Positions 37,801 to 47,026 of a stretch of DNA of 64,000 bases are shown here, one piece after another. The notes under the pieces were generated by a model. That model worked only from the letters and a program-made list of their open reading frames with translations, made no database searches and had not been told where the DNA came from. The stretch's first letter is position 1. Each line of letters opens with the position of its first letter. The position numbers and the translations under genes were made by a program. The stretch is from Actinomycetes bacterium (GTDB lineage Bacteria; Actinomycetota; Acidimicrobiia; Acidimicrobiales; Bog-793): contig JAKABW010000012.1 of the NCBI GenBank assembly GCA_021796535.1, positions 1 through 64,000 on the forward strand. Direction: 5' to 3'.

Positions 37801-38442
37801 TCCGATTGCCAGAAAATCCGTGGCGCATATCAAAGCCGTCGTGGAAATCCCCCGCTTCATCAGTATCCGCGCGCCCTCCTGACCGGCATCTTCGATCAGA
37901 CTTCCCACTTCGACAATCATTTCGTCGTCAATTTCCAAACCGCATTCGGCCATGGTCGACTTATAGGCCGCCAGTCTCTCGCGGATATCGTTTTGCTCGA
38001 AGCAGCCCACAAAACCTATCCTTGTGTGGCCGTGGGCAACAAGGTGCTTGACCAGTTGCGATACGCCGGACCTGTTATCCGAGGAAACCCGGGGACAGAC
38101 AAATTGATCGCTCTGGTGACTAACCAGCACGACAGGTATGCCCAAATCCTTCTGATAGTGAGCCAGTAAATTATCCGGAACAGCATTGGCAAAAGCAATC
38201 AGGCCGTTTACCTCGGCAATGGCTATCTGGTCATCTATACAAAAATAGGAAGCTCTTGGATCGGTGCTTATGGCATCGTGGGTTTGAATGCCTATGACGT
38301 TACCCCCGTAATAGGCAATTTCTTCCACTACTCCGAACAAGACTTCGCTAAAAAATGACGATGCAAGCAACGGAGAAAGAACTCCAATGAGCAACTGAGA
38401 GGAAGGATCCCGGCTGGGGCTGATGGGAATTTGATTATCCAT
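34882..38442 (-). CDS. LacI-type sensor, PAS, GGDEF and EAL protein
   Basis: A 1186-residue cyclic-di-GMP enzyme. Residues about 15-300 form a LacI/PurR-type sugar- or nucleoside-binding domain (LIGVLSPLLASSFFSEVL, GFVGCFEQNDIRERL, VIVGFDDIEQSFLVRPSLTS) but lack its helix-turn-helix and any signal peptide, so the sensor is cytoplasmic. A helical and GAF-like region (about 330-620) follows, then a PAS/PAC domain (about 635-755), a GGDEF domain with active-site AGDEF (RLAGDEFAI), and an EAL domain with intact GMEALVRWQHP and DDFGTGYSSL. It could both make and break c-di-GMP in response to an internal ligand. The gene stands alone with 257 bases upstream. Confidence 0.9.
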   Translation of the reverse strand: MDNQIPISPSRDPSSQLLIGVLSPLLASSFFSEVLFGVVEEIAYYGGNVIGIQTHDAISTDPRASYFCIDDQIAIAEVNGLIAFANAVPDNLLAHYQKDLGIPVVLVSHQSDQFVCPRVSSDNRSGVSQLVKHLVAHGHTRIGFVGCFEQNDIRERLAAYKSTMAECGLEIDDEMIVEVGSLIEDAGQEGARILMKRGISTTALICATDFLAIGLIKELSKHGYQFPRDQVIVGFDDIEQSFLVRPSLTSVRQNFVELGSKAAQLLVSKITGGEVEDKEYFIDTSLVVRRSCGCNPAQKPGYGQKEQEEIVDPYADLANQIGEAVKQYSRSERKATEISESVALTIADGINMGEQDFLEIKDRILTTADALWKIAFRYEVIESIRSSIGSYINAISADLNEEYQYKLRCNEIIGLFILSYMRTQDLARTDLYDVLRREYDLSLSLLKSPIEGIINLPFLKDSKTKAAVLGIWDNGYNLSDVADGTNMLEAESPSNVIPIFANQKPEDHKGPEAQEGSFGKKAHNLLIDQCYPQDCSFLIEEKKMPVTSFPPRRLVELANSSDREITLVLPIKTKDTYWGLLALVSQINLTMITGRDFYFQASILISVALEQRRLMESIIDRETELSYSKNRYQIISQATTDGIFDYSLDGGFVYFSERWLDVLGITSRNYAISDWLNKVHLDDYVALEAGIEACRSGISDKLDSIHRVVSEDGNYRWYHVQGVVTVDPQDNQKRLLGSIADITDRRNLEEQLRHQALHDDLTGLPNRLLIIDRAEQMIAMGKRNHTSVSILFIDLDNFKEVNDAYGHSVGDELLLAVAARLRRVARETDTVGRLAGDEFAILVDNGDSVGVAELLAERVQDVLHAPFHILERDYLVSASIGIATGSDRSAESLLQDADVAMYQAKTLGKNKYVRFAPSMQRSAHQRLEIEMDLADALAAHQLRVYYQPIFRLSQREMIGMEALVRWQHPVKGLIQPGDFIPVAEESGRLIIDIGRYVLNEACETTAGWNKAGANLDIAVNLSARQVESDEIIMTISEVLSTTGLDPRHLVLEITETAMMHDAEAVVGRMGKLKSLGVRIAIDDFGTGYSSLAYLRRFPVDVLKIDRSFVTSLADSAEDVSVVQTLVALGRTLDLEVVAEGVELESQLNVVAEVGCNGAQGFLLGRPLDHASTELLIENMAAGGQAT

Positions 38443-38699
38443 ACTCGATCCAACGGATTAATCCGGAAAAAGTTATTGCCCTATACAAGGTTTTTCTAAA
38501 AAAATTACATGCACAGCCATTTGCTATACCGGTTAACATAACGGTATACCTCAAAAAGACAATTCCGCCCGTCACTGTAGCAGAAAATTAAAAACGGCCG
38601 ATGCCGGAAAGCTGCCGATGCAGCCGCGGGCATGGATTGTGACAAAAAGCCCGACTGCAGTTGGTCGTGACGCCCGCAAAAAAGCTGCGTCTGCAATGC

Positions 38700-39926
38700 C
38701 TATGGTCTGAGGGCAATGCCGACAAACGTCACGGAGGACATATAGATCAAAAGAACAATGGACATACCCAGATAAATTTTTAGTCCCTTCCCCGAAAACT
38801 TATAGGCAGCCACCGCCACAAGAGGAAATGCCGTCAGCAACAGTCGCGGATTGGGCGGAGTTCTGGCCGATGTAAGCGCCAGAAAAGATACTCCGAGTGT
38901 CCAGACCAGAGCGGGTATCGATATGAGAAGTTTGGGTTTAAACAAGTGCCAGAGGAATACCGCAAGATACAGCGCACCCAACAAGGCAACCACATAATTC
39001 AAATTGACAGACGAGTAGCCAAAGTGTTTGGAGGAAAATTCTCTTATCAAAATTTTTGCCTGGTCGTAGAGAGCAAAAGGGGTGGTACTCTCTTTCCATC
39101 CGTAGCGCTGAGCTTCATAAGAAGCAAGCGGGGTTCCGGTCCAAATCCATAAAAAGATACCGAAAGAAGCTATCCCGCCCAAACCGACGACAGTCCCGAT
39201 CAAAGCTTCCCTGGCCTTACGGAGAGGTTTTTTATAGTGGCGGAGTTCGTAAAAAAACGCAAAGAACAACACCGGCACGAGAGCCAAGGCATCGGGGGCG
39301 GTGGCGGTGGCAAAAAAGGCCAAAACTCCCGCCGCGACATAACGCCTCTGTTGGACCAAGAGGATGCATCCCATTGCCAGTGGTATAGTGAGCCCCTCGG
39401 AGTAAACCATAGAGAATATAACGGTGCCGGGAAAAAGGTTATACAAGACGACCGCACGCCGGGCAGATTTGGTATCCGTCCAACCTTCAACCAATTTGAA
39501 CAACAAAATGCTTGAAATAAGCCCTCCGACAAAATTGATAAAAAGTCCGGATATGAGTAAGTTGCCGGCAAAAATACGGGCGAATACCCACATTGTCATG
39601 GAGTAAAATGGGAAAAATCCAAGAGTGCTTTGGATATGCAGAGGATGTTTTGGATATCCCCGTGCCGCCAGGCGGATATACCAGACGCCGTCCCAATTTG
39701 ATAACTCAGTGGAAAGATGAGAGTGCTGAATTATCGTATTTACGTAAGCCAGCAGCAGAATCAATACCCTGGAAAGAAGATAAACCCCTATGATAAACCT
39801 CTCGGCAAAAACAAAATTTTGAATCCGGCGATAGGGGCCTGTGAAGTATCGTTGCACGTAAGGTTTTTTTATATCGGCGAGGTCTTCATGGCCTGTATTT
39901 TTCACAGTGGGGCTGTCCGTTAGCAT
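38700..39926 (-). CDS. PIG-V-like GT-C mannosyltransferase
   Basis: A 408-residue polytopic protein with about ten transmembrane helices. NWDGVWYIRLAARGYP, with the catalytic acid after the first helix, is the hallmark of the PIG-V/GT76-like group. Bacterial members are thought to add mannose from polyprenyl-phosphate-mannose on the outer face of the membrane. With the next gene it probably belongs to lipomannan or cell-surface glycan synthesis. No convincing ribosome binding site is visible. Confidence 0.8.
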   Translation of the reverse strand: MLTDSPTVKNTGHEDLADIKKPYVQRYFTGPYRRIQNFVFAERFIIGVYLLSRVLILLLAYVNTIIQHSHLSTELSNWDGVWYIRLAARGYPKHPLHIQSTLGFFPFYSMTMWVFARIFAGNLLISGLFINFVGGLISSILLFKLVEGWTDTKSARRAVVLYNLFPGTVIFSMVYSEGLTIPLAMGCILLVQQRRYVAAGVLAFFATATAPDALALVPVLFFAFFYELRHYKKPLRKAREALIGTVVGLGGIASFGIFLWIWTGTPLASYEAQRYGWKESTTPFALYDQAKILIREFSSKHFGYSSVNLNYVVALLGALYLAVFLWHLFKPKLLISIPALVWTLGVSFLALTSARTPPNPRLLLTAFPLVAVAAYKFSGKGLKIYLGMSIVLLIYMSSVTFVGIALRP

Positions 39927-40126
39927 TTACATGCACTACTTTAGAGTAAAAAAACGTTCAAAATCGTAACCCGTTACATTATTGCAGACAAACGGGATAA
40001 AGCCTCAACCCGCCGCCGCTACCCAAGAATCTGAAAAATCTGTAACCTCAAAACAAACAAAATGACGCATAGCTTTAATTTAATTTATTACAGCCGTTAA
40101 AATGCCAAAAACTGTTTATGATTCTG

Positions 40127-41602
40127 TTAGATCGCATCAGACAGCATCCGCTTCTTGACAGACCTTGAACGAGCTAAATACCAGACCACACTGACCAGCA
40201 GAAGCGCCAAAACATCCGGCGCATACTGCGACGGAATTGCCAAAATTCCGTTTGGCTTGATCAAAACAGACATCACCACAATAAATACGGGTGTCGCCAA
40301 AGATTGAAGGGCACGCTTGTCGAGAAGCAAGAATACTATTCCCCAGGTAAGATACCAAGGCCAGGTAGCGGGGCCCAGTAAAACGGAAAGCAGAAAGACC
40401 AGAGCCAGATTGGTTGTCAAGTTATCCCAACGCGTTCGCAGAATAAAATACAAGAGGAGCAGAACAAAAATTGCCAAATTAATTTTTGAAAATATTGAAG
40501 ACATATAGTCGACAGCAAAATACGGCGATACTCTCGAAAAAAGATCGCTGAACAAAACACCGAATTGCGTGGAAAGAGTCGTGGCGATATGGACCTTACC
40601 GGGGGCATTCAAAATATTCGTGCCGGCCCAATCCAGACCGACGCCGAGCACAAAACTCAACCAGCCTATCAAAACTCCGTCCATAACGACAAAAGCCGCT
40701 ATTTTTTCTTTCCACTTTGGGGGATTGCTTCTGGCTATACAGACCGCTATCAACAAAGCCGCCAATGCCGCCGGAGCTTTTACCATTACTGCTATTCCCA
40801 AAACAAAAAACGCCCAACCCAGCCGATTCTTTGTTGCGAGAAAAACACCCAATATCACCAAACCGATCATCAAAGCGTCATTGTGACCGGGAGCTATAAG
40901 ATCGAGCAATACCAAAGGACTGCCTATCCCCAACCAGAGCAGAGAAGCCGAATCGGCTTTGTCCCCAGCCATGCGAAGCAGAAAATAGCCCCCCATAACC
41001 ATCCCCGCACATTCCACCAGACGCAAGAGAGTAATGGCGACGGTGAGATTTTGTCCGGACAAATCGTATACATAGCCGGATATGGCCACAAACAGTGGAC
41101 CGTAGGGAGATGTGGTATTGCGCCAAAAAGGCGATACCGCATGGAGAAGTGGCAGTTGGCGAAAAATTATAAGAACCGTCGGCGGCACCGTATAGGGGTT
41201 TTGCCCGAGTCGCCACAACTCCCCCTGCGCCAAATAACTGTACATGTCTTGACTGAACAGCGAAGGTCCCAGAATAAACGGCAACGCCCACAACACGATA
41301 ACCGGCCAGACTGCCTTTGCGCCGAGAGCGACCTTTAGGCCTGATTTTTCCGACAACAAGCCGCGCAATATCAAAGCTTTTGCCAACCATGAAAAACAAA
41401 GCAGAAATATTCCGATATAAAAGAAAACCTCACGTTCGGCCAGCGGTGTCGGCCAAGAGTCCTGATACCACCAACGAGGCGCATTTGGAGCCAATAACCC
41501 ACTTCCGAAATATGAGGCGATTGCCGAGCCCAAAAAGCCGGTTATGGTCCAGGGAGAAAAGATGAAATCTTTTTCCGTTTTGTTCAGTAAGTGTCCGTTC
41601 AT
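40127..41602 (-). CDS. GT87/MptA-B-like polyprenol-dependent mannosyltransferase
   Basis: A 491-residue GT-C protein with about 12 transmembrane helices. The opening through SGLLAPNAPRWWYQDSWP and the motif SQDMYSYLAQGELWRLGQNPY, with the catalytic Asp in the first external loop, match alpha-1,6-mannosyltransferases MptA/MptB. GPATWPWYLTW near the C-terminus is also typical. It likely extends a mannan chain on lipomannan-type glycolipids. It lies 200 bases upstream of the PIG-V-like gene on the same strand. Confidence 0.82.
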   Translation of the reverse strand: MNGHLLNKTEKDFIFSPWTITGFLGSAIASYFGSGLLAPNAPRWWYQDSWPTPLAEREVFFYIGIFLLCFSWLAKALILRGLLSEKSGLKVALGAKAVWPVIVLWALPFILGPSLFSQDMYSYLAQGELWRLGQNPYTVPPTVLIIFRQLPLLHAVSPFWRNTTSPYGPLFVAISGYVYDLSGQNLTVAITLLRLVECAGMVMGGYFLLRMAGDKADSASLLWLGIGSPLVLLDLIAPGHNDALMIGLVILGVFLATKNRLGWAFFVLGIAVMVKAPAALAALLIAVCIARSNPPKWKEKIAAFVVMDGVLIGWLSFVLGVGLDWAGTNILNAPGKVHIATTLSTQFGVLFSDLFSRVSPYFAVDYMSSIFSKINLAIFVLLLLYFILRTRWDNLTTNLALVFLLSVLLGPATWPWYLTWGIVFLLLDKRALQSLATPVFIVVMSVLIKPNGILAIPSQYAPDVLALLLVSVVWYLARSRSVKKRMLSDAI

Positions 41603-41949
41603 TATATTTTATGTTTGTGCCAAAATACCACGCCAAGCTGTAATGCGACAATTAGCTGATCAGTTTAGCATACCGATATGAGTTCACAACCAACCGTGCT
41701 TCAAATAAAAACCGGCAGACCAAATAGTATAAAGTCAAAATACTTTTCCTGCCGAAACTGTTACGACGCCGTCAAACGACAACAAAAGTTACCGTCATTG
41801 ACTTTTTGCACCCCATAGAATTTTGATTAGCCGAAGTATTATGGAAATATAATGCGTGTTTTCAGAAATTGAGAAAATAGTACGGCGCGAACTTGTAAAT
41901 CGCAAAATGTATTGCTATAACTATATAAATGCTTATCCGGGAGGGGAAA
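41603..41949. other. Divergent intergenic region
   Basis: This separates the minus-strand GT87 gene from the plus-strand secreted protein and should hold both promoters. For the plus strand a TATAAT at 41848-41853 with a TTGATT at 41823-41828 (19-base spacing) is a fair candidate, leaving about a 90-base leader. No small gene or RNA was recognised. Confidence 0.5.
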
Positions 41950-42777
41950 ATGGATACTCACAAAAAGAGATCTTCTATATACAAATTGCCGTTTATTTTG
42001 CTGTTTACGGCTTGTCTGATGCTTATCGGACCCACTGCCGTATTTGCAGCCGTTAGCAATAACACCCATAAACCGACTCTGGTAACGCACAAGAAAAGTA
42101 CAAAAAAACCGACTACAAAACGCAAAAAGACCGTTGCCCGCAAAAAGACAGCTCCGCCCTCTTTGTATTCGACGTATTGTCCTTCAATAGGTACTCCCAT
42201 CGGTTCCTATGCATCGGAATTTCACCTGCCTGGGGTAGGCAGAGTCTGCTTTGACAACTTTGGCACTCCCCACTTTACGGAACTTCTGCAGACCCCCGTC
42301 GAAATGAACATAGGGAAGGGTCAACGATTGGCCCTGGTTCCCTATAGCGTCGTGGGATCGCCCGCCTTGAGTCTGGCAAACTATATTGCTGTATTGCTGG
42401 CACCTAAAAAAGGTAATGTCAGGCTGACACAAATTCTTTTTCTTGGGTTTCCGCTAAACCCCCAAGACAAAAAGATACACCTAAAGCAAAGGGTCCCGAT
42501 AGGCTTGGCCGCATCGGATCTGAAGCGCATGATTCCCACCGTGCCGATAACGCTTTTGAATAACTGGATTCCCGCAGACAATTCCTTTATTATCAAGAAA
42601 AACTCAACCGTAGACGTCTGCGCCATATCGCAATACACAAACGTAATACCTTCTTCCAACAGACCATATGCGGAATATAAGTTCGTATTTACACGGCAGA
42701 ATACCCACTTCAAGATGATTCATGTCATCGCAAGGCGTATTTTAAACGGACATTATCTGCCTTGTGGCAAGCTTTGA
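41950..42777 (+). CDS. Secreted protein of unknown function
   Basis: A 275-residue protein with a Sec signal peptide (about 1-34, cleavage likely after VFA) and a Lys/Thr-rich basic linker (about 40-70, KKSTKKPTTKRKKTVARKK). The globular domain follows (about 75-275) with four Cys residues, FHLPGVGRVCFDNFGTPHF and SIGTPIG. I do not recognise the fold. GGGAGGGG six bases before the ATG at 41950 fixes the start; a TTG 21 bases earlier is less likely. It is convergent with the nuclease-like gene downstream. Confidence 0.75.
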   Translation: MDTHKKRSSIYKLPFILLFTACLMLIGPTAVFAAVSNNTHKPTLVTHKKSTKKPTTKRKKTVARKKTAPPSLYSTYCPSIGTPIGSYASEFHLPGVGRVCFDNFGTPHFTELLQTPVEMNIGKGQRLALVPYSVVGSPALSLANYIAVLLAPKKGNVRLTQILFLGFPLNPQDKKIHLKQRVPIGLAASDLKRMIPTVPITLLNNWIPADNSFIIKKNSTVDVCAISQYTNVIPSSNRPYAEYKFVFTRQNTHFKMIHVIARRILNGHYLPCGKL

Positions 42778-42865
42778 CGGAATCCTTGAGTAAAAATATC
42801 CTTAGATCAAAAACGATTTTCTCAAAACAAGGTCACGCCGTAAATTATTTCAGTACTTAGTGATT

Positions 42866-44641
42866 TCAGTCATTCATTTGGGTATCGTTTTCAAGTAACA
42901 GCAATGACTGCTTGGTTTTTTTATCAAGTTGTGCCGCAGCCACGGCTCTGAAAAATCTGGACTTGTTAAACGGCAACGAAGTAGCGGAGGAAAGCTCTTT
43001 CATAATGGCTGCCATCAATGCGACGCCTTTGTCGGCGTTGTTCAATATGGATGACTTCTTTGACTTATGTTTTTTCTTAATGCCACCGGAAACCGGAATA
43101 GATATTTCGTCCCTCATGCGCCTGTATAACGGAGAATGAGTTTTTAGATTGGCGTCGTTTTTTGTCCCAGAAAAAGCCATCACTTCTTTGGCAAGTGCGC
43201 CTACCGAAAAAGGTGACAGTAAAATCTTTACGGGTGCCGTGGAGACGGGAATAACGGACGGCACACCCCCCGATGGAGTGGTGGTTGCTTTTGGTTGTTC
43301 GCTTTCGTCCATCGCATCCGGTTGGTACATGATGGCTTTGATTTCATCGCTCGCGGGTAAAACATAACCCGCACCGCCGGAGAGAGCAGCCAAGTTTGTG
43401 TTTGTGCCGCCTGATACACTCCAGATTGCTCCCGACAATGTACCGGAATTTCTTCTTGTGAGATGTGGTTTTGTCAGATCCGGAACATGAAAAACATGAT
43501 CATAGGCATCTTTGGGTGTGGATTTCAAATTGTGAAGATGACTTGGCATATGGCTGATAGTCGTATTAGGCAACTTTGTCCCCACGGAATTTGGCGTGAC
43601 GGACGCCTGCCAAGTCGTCGGTACCCAACGCGGAAATGTTATGACCTTATTTTTTAGGGTCGCAAGATCACCGGGAGACGATATCTGCAATTTCTTTTCC
43701 AAATTGGAGTCGAGAACGCCGCTTTTCAACAGCTGTTCACCGGTGCGCGTAAAATTGCTGCCGGAATAAGCTACCGATACCTTGTAATTAAATTTTTGCG
43801 ACTGCATCAAATTCTCGGGTACGGATTCCCAACCTCTCATCAGACCTTGATTAAAATGTTTATTTTCCTGCGGCGCTATATTACCGTGAACGTCGGCATC
43901 CCGACCTTCCATCAGAGTGTGCTCCACTAGGTGTCCGCCGTCAAAAGTATTTCCGAGGTCTTGTCTGTTAAAAATAGACCTCTCCATTGCCCCGAAATGA
44001 CCGTATGGGGCAATGACGTTGTTGTCGCGGTTACTGCCGTCGGCTTTGGAAGACGGGTCAATCTCTGCGGACACATCTCCGGCGCGTACATATGTGTTTG
44101 TCGCGTACTCGCTCGGTTGTTTGGATCCCAGTCCGTGAAATTGGTACCGTTCAAATAATGAGGCTTTTTTGAAGAAATCCTCCACTTCATCGTGTAGAAC
44201 CTCTATCGGAGATTTCACTACGGATTTTGGGTTAAGCGAAGTTATTTTAGATTTACGCTGCAAGATAAGATCGCGGGAATCCGGCGACGCCTCCTTTTTT
44301 CCTTTAGTGCTTCCGACAGTTTTTCCGGATTTCACGATGCCGGCCTGTTTCCGCTCAACTGATTGCACGGAAGCGTTTTCCGTAAAACTTTTTTTGACAG
44401 AACCGGACAATAAAGACCTTTGCATGAGTTGCGGAACAGAGACTCTATTATCAACCGCAGCAGACGCGACAATTTTGCAGGTATTTTTATTGCCCAGATA
44501 ACGTTGCATACTCAACAGCTGCTCGGCGGGTGAGGGAGATCCCCTAAATGATTTTCCCTCGAAAGATGCGGCTTTATGATGATCGACCGATGTAGATCGA
44601 GCCATGACGGTACTTTGACTCGATTTTTTGCAAAAACCCAT
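42866..44641 (-). CDS. Putative eCIS-type cargo with nuclease-like centre
   Basis: A 591-residue protein with no signal peptide and no transmembrane helix. The N-terminal 85 residues are Ser-rich and carry LLSMQRYLGNKNTCKIV and a following VPQLMQRS. This resembles the LQR-x-GN-...-VQR pattern at the head of extracellular contractile injection system (eCIS) cargo proteins. The centre has DGGH (Asp234-His237), GNIAPQ (253-258) and FNQGLMRGWE (263-272), in the order of the DNA/RNA non-specific endonuclease family (DRGH...N..PQ...N..W..E). The C-terminal half is Ser/Thr/Lys-rich and helical. No injection-system structural genes lie in the window. The nuclease and cargo roles are both inferred. 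Confidence 0.6.
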   Translation of the reverse strand: MGFCKKSSQSTVMARSTSVDHHKAASFEGKSFRGSPSPAEQLLSMQRYLGNKNTCKIVASAAVDNRVSVPQLMQRSLLSGSVKKSFTENASVQSVERKQAGIVKSGKTVGSTKGKKEASPDSRDLILQRKSKITSLNPKSVVKSPIEVLHDEVEDFFKKASLFERYQFHGLGSKQPSEYATNTYVRAGDVSAEIDPSSKADGSNRDNNVIAPYGHFGAMERSIFNRQDLGNTFDGGHLVEHTLMEGRDADVHGNIAPQENKHFNQGLMRGWESVPENLMQSQKFNYKVSVAYSGSNFTRTGEQLLKSGVLDSNLEKKLQISSPGDLATLKNKVITFPRWVPTTWQASVTPNSVGTKLPNTTISHMPSHLHNLKSTPKDAYDHVFHVPDLTKPHLTRRNSGTLSGAIWSVSGGTNTNLAALSGGAGYVLPASDEIKAIMYQPDAMDESEQPKATTTPSGGVPSVIPVSTAPVKILLSPFSVGALAKEVMAFSGTKNDANLKTHSPLYRRMRDEISIPVSGGIKKKHKSKKSSILNNADKGVALMAAIMKELSSATSLPFNKSRFFRAVAAAQLDKKTKQSLLLLENDTQMND

Positions 44642-44676
44642 ATCGAAATTTTAGCAGCAAAAAAATATCTTGTCAC
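44642..44676 (-). promoter_or_regulatory. Leaderless promoter of the nuclease-like gene
   Basis: Reading the minus strand, GTGACA (44676-44671), a 17-base spacer and TAAAAT (44653-44648) are followed by six bases and then the ATG at 44641. Transcription would start at the ATG itself, and no ribosome binding site is present. Both facts agree with a leaderless mRNA. Confidence 0.55.
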
Positions 44677-44776
44677 CAAAGGGAAGCAAGGAGCAACGAG
44701 CCCGGCCCGTATTATTTTGGAGGACATTTATGTCGGCATTGAGAACAGGGTTTTATCCAGCTTGACAAAAAGTCAA

Positions 44777-47026
44777 TCAGAAATCAATATCACCGTTTGC
44801 CGACAAGAATTCGTCGTGCTCAATCGTTACTTTACTGACGCATACGATATGAGCGGAAGAAAACCCCGTACAAATTTCATATTCGCCCTTCTCGACATAC
44901 CAACCGGGTTTGGTCCGGTGAGAAACTTCGGGCAGGTCTCCGCCGTGTGAATACAGAAAAGGGGAATTTTGGGCAATTAAACTTTCCCAGTCCGCATCCC
45001 CCGGGTCATAATAGGCAAAGTCTCTTTTGCAAAAATTGAAAACAAGCTCTGCTTTTTCCCCAGCCGACAGGGATACTTTGGCAAAGCGTTTCAATTCTTT
45101 TACAGGTTTCGGCAGACGTATCGGCCGTGCCCTGTTATTGCTTTTTACATACAGCTGTATACAAGCACTCCCATCTCTGTCCGATATATTTGCGAGCGAG
45201 CACCGCACAGTAAACAGAGAATTGCCTTCCGGAGACAGCAATTCCTGGTTTTCAATTATAAAATCCGCATAAGAAAGCCCGTAACCGAAGGGGTAAAGGG
45301 GTTCAACGGCTCTTTTCTCATACCACCTGTATCCCATGAAAATCTGTTCACCGTAAACCACCTTGCCGTTTACGGCCGGAAAATCACAAAAGGCCGGAGT
45401 GTGTTCAAGCCGTTGCGGAACAGTCACAGGCAACCTTCCGGAAGGATCGGCTTCACCCAGTAAAATATCCCGAAGTGCTTTGGACATTTCCATTCCGCCA
45501 AAGAATGCCTGCAGCAAAGCCGGACATTTTTTTGCCCAAGGCATCAAATAAGGCGTGCCGGCGTTTATAACGATTACCGTATTTTTATTAATTGCCAGGA
45601 TTGCTTCAGCCAATCTGTCCTGACCATCCGGGAGAGAAAGGGTTTCCTTGTCATATCCTTCACTCTCTATTCTGCTGGTTGTCCCTAAAATAAGTAAAAC
45701 ATACTGAGCTTTTTTTGCAAGATTTTTACATTCGTCAATGTATTCATCACCAATACCATTATTGCTATCCGGCCCGGGAGCATCAATGCAACGATATATC
45801 GTTGCATTGGGCAACGACTCTTTCATTACTTCAAGGAAGGAATATCTTTGATGTGGAACGACACCGGCGGATCCTCCTCCCATGATCTGTAGCTCTTCAG
45901 CATTCGGGCCGATAATTGCCAAAGAATTGATTGAACTTTTCTCAAGAGGAAGCAATGATTTATTTTCCAACAGCACGGTAGCGGAAACAGCCAGTTTATA
46001 CTGAACCTGCCTGTCTTCTTCTCTGTCAACAGGATGTTCGATGTTATTGTTATCCGCAGCCGAAGGTGCTGTCCCATCTGAAACCACTTCGACCGGTATT
46101 TTATTTTTGAAAAAATCGTTTTGTGAATTTGTAAGTATTTGTTCAATATTGATCACATTCATTTTTGCAAGGATAGAGATCACATTGAAAACTTTTTCAT
46201 TGAGTTTTTCTTCCGAAAGTTTGTCTGCAGTAAAATATTTTTTAAGGTTGTCGCCGAAGAACCTGGGAGGTCCCGGCATTTCTACGTCCAGCCCGGCTTC
46301 AAATGAAGCCCCAGCGTCAAAATTGGCAAACCAATCGCTCATCACGAAACCGTCAAAACCCCACTCTTTACGCAGTACGGTATCTAAGTAATAAGATTGC
46401 TCCGGAACAAAAGAGCCGTTCAAACGGGGGTACCCTGTCATCAGGGTAGCCACTTTTCCTTTTTTGACGGCATATTCAAAAGGCAGCAAATATATTTCCC
46501 GCAGGCTGCGTTCGTCTATCTCCGAAGAAGCGGTATACCGTTCTGTTTCCGATTCGTTACCGACGTAATGCTTAGCCGTTGCCATAACATTTTGCGACTG
46601 TACACCGGAAATAAATGCCGCACCGAGGAGACCGGCATGGACCGGGTCTTCCGAAAAAGTCTCAAAACAGCGGCCCCATAAAAGATGTCTGGCGAGATTT
46701 AACGTGGGTGCCAAAAGAATACTTGCGCCCTTTTCTTTTGCCTGAACGGCCAGGATCCTCCCACCTTCGTAAAGCAATTCTTCGTCAAAACTTGCCCCAA
46801 GTCCCATTCCGCATGGAATACAAAGCGAGGGCGTGATACTCAAGTGGTCTTTGGTCGCTCCCCGCACGCCGTTGGGACCGTCGGTGACCTTGACGGGAGG
46901 TATGCCGATCCTTTCACAACTCCCCATATGCCAAATATCTGAGCCGGCGGTAAAGGTAAGTTTTTCCTCCAATGTCAATTTGTTGATAACTTCGAGTACT
47001 TTTTCTTTTAAATCCACACCGGACAC
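44777..47026 (-). CDS. Glycoside hydrolase family 3 beta-glucosidase
   Basis: A 749-residue GH3 enzyme of the beta-glucosidase type. The N-terminal (alpha/beta)8 domain contains the substrate-site KHYVGNESE (about 152-160) and the nucleophile Asp231 in FVMSDWFAN. The alpha/beta sandwich domain (about 350-590) and a C-terminal fibronectin III-like domain (about 625-725) follow. There is no signal peptide, so it acts inside the cell on imported oligosaccharides. The start is a GTG. No transporter or regulator is adjacent on this side. It marks the last host gene before the island. Confidence 0.93.
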   Translation of the reverse strand: MSGVDLKEKVLEVINKLTLEEKLTFTAGSDIWHMGSCERIGIPPVKVTDGPNGVRGATKDHLSITPSLCIPCGMGLGASFDEELLYEGGRILAVQAKEKGASILLAPTLNLARHLLWGRCFETFSEDPVHAGLLGAAFISGVQSQNVMATAKHYVGNESETERYTASSEIDERSLREIYLLPFEYAVKKGKVATLMTGYPRLNGSFVPEQSYYLDTVLRKEWGFDGFVMSDWFANFDAGASFEAGLDVEMPGPPRFFGDNLKKYFTADKLSEEKLNEKVFNVISILAKMNVINIEQILTNSQNDFFKNKIPVEVVSDGTAPSAADNNNIEHPVDREEDRQVQYKLAVSATVLLENKSLLPLEKSSINSLAIIGPNAEELQIMGGGSAGVVPHQRYSFLEVMKESLPNATIYRCIDAPGPDSNNGIGDEYIDECKNLAKKAQYVLLILGTTSRIESEGYDKETLSLPDGQDRLAEAILAINKNTVIVINAGTPYLMPWAKKCPALLQAFFGGMEMSKALRDILLGEADPSGRLPVTVPQRLEHTPAFCDFPAVNGKVVYGEQIFMGYRWYEKRAVEPLYPFGYGLSYADFIIENQELLSPEGNSLFTVRCSLANISDRDGSACIQLYVKSNNRARPIRLPKPVKELKRFAKVSLSAGEKAELVFNFCKRDFAYYDPGDADWESLIAQNSPFLYSHGGDLPEVSHRTKPGWYVEKGEYEICTGFSSAHIVCVSKVTIEHDEFLSANGDIDF

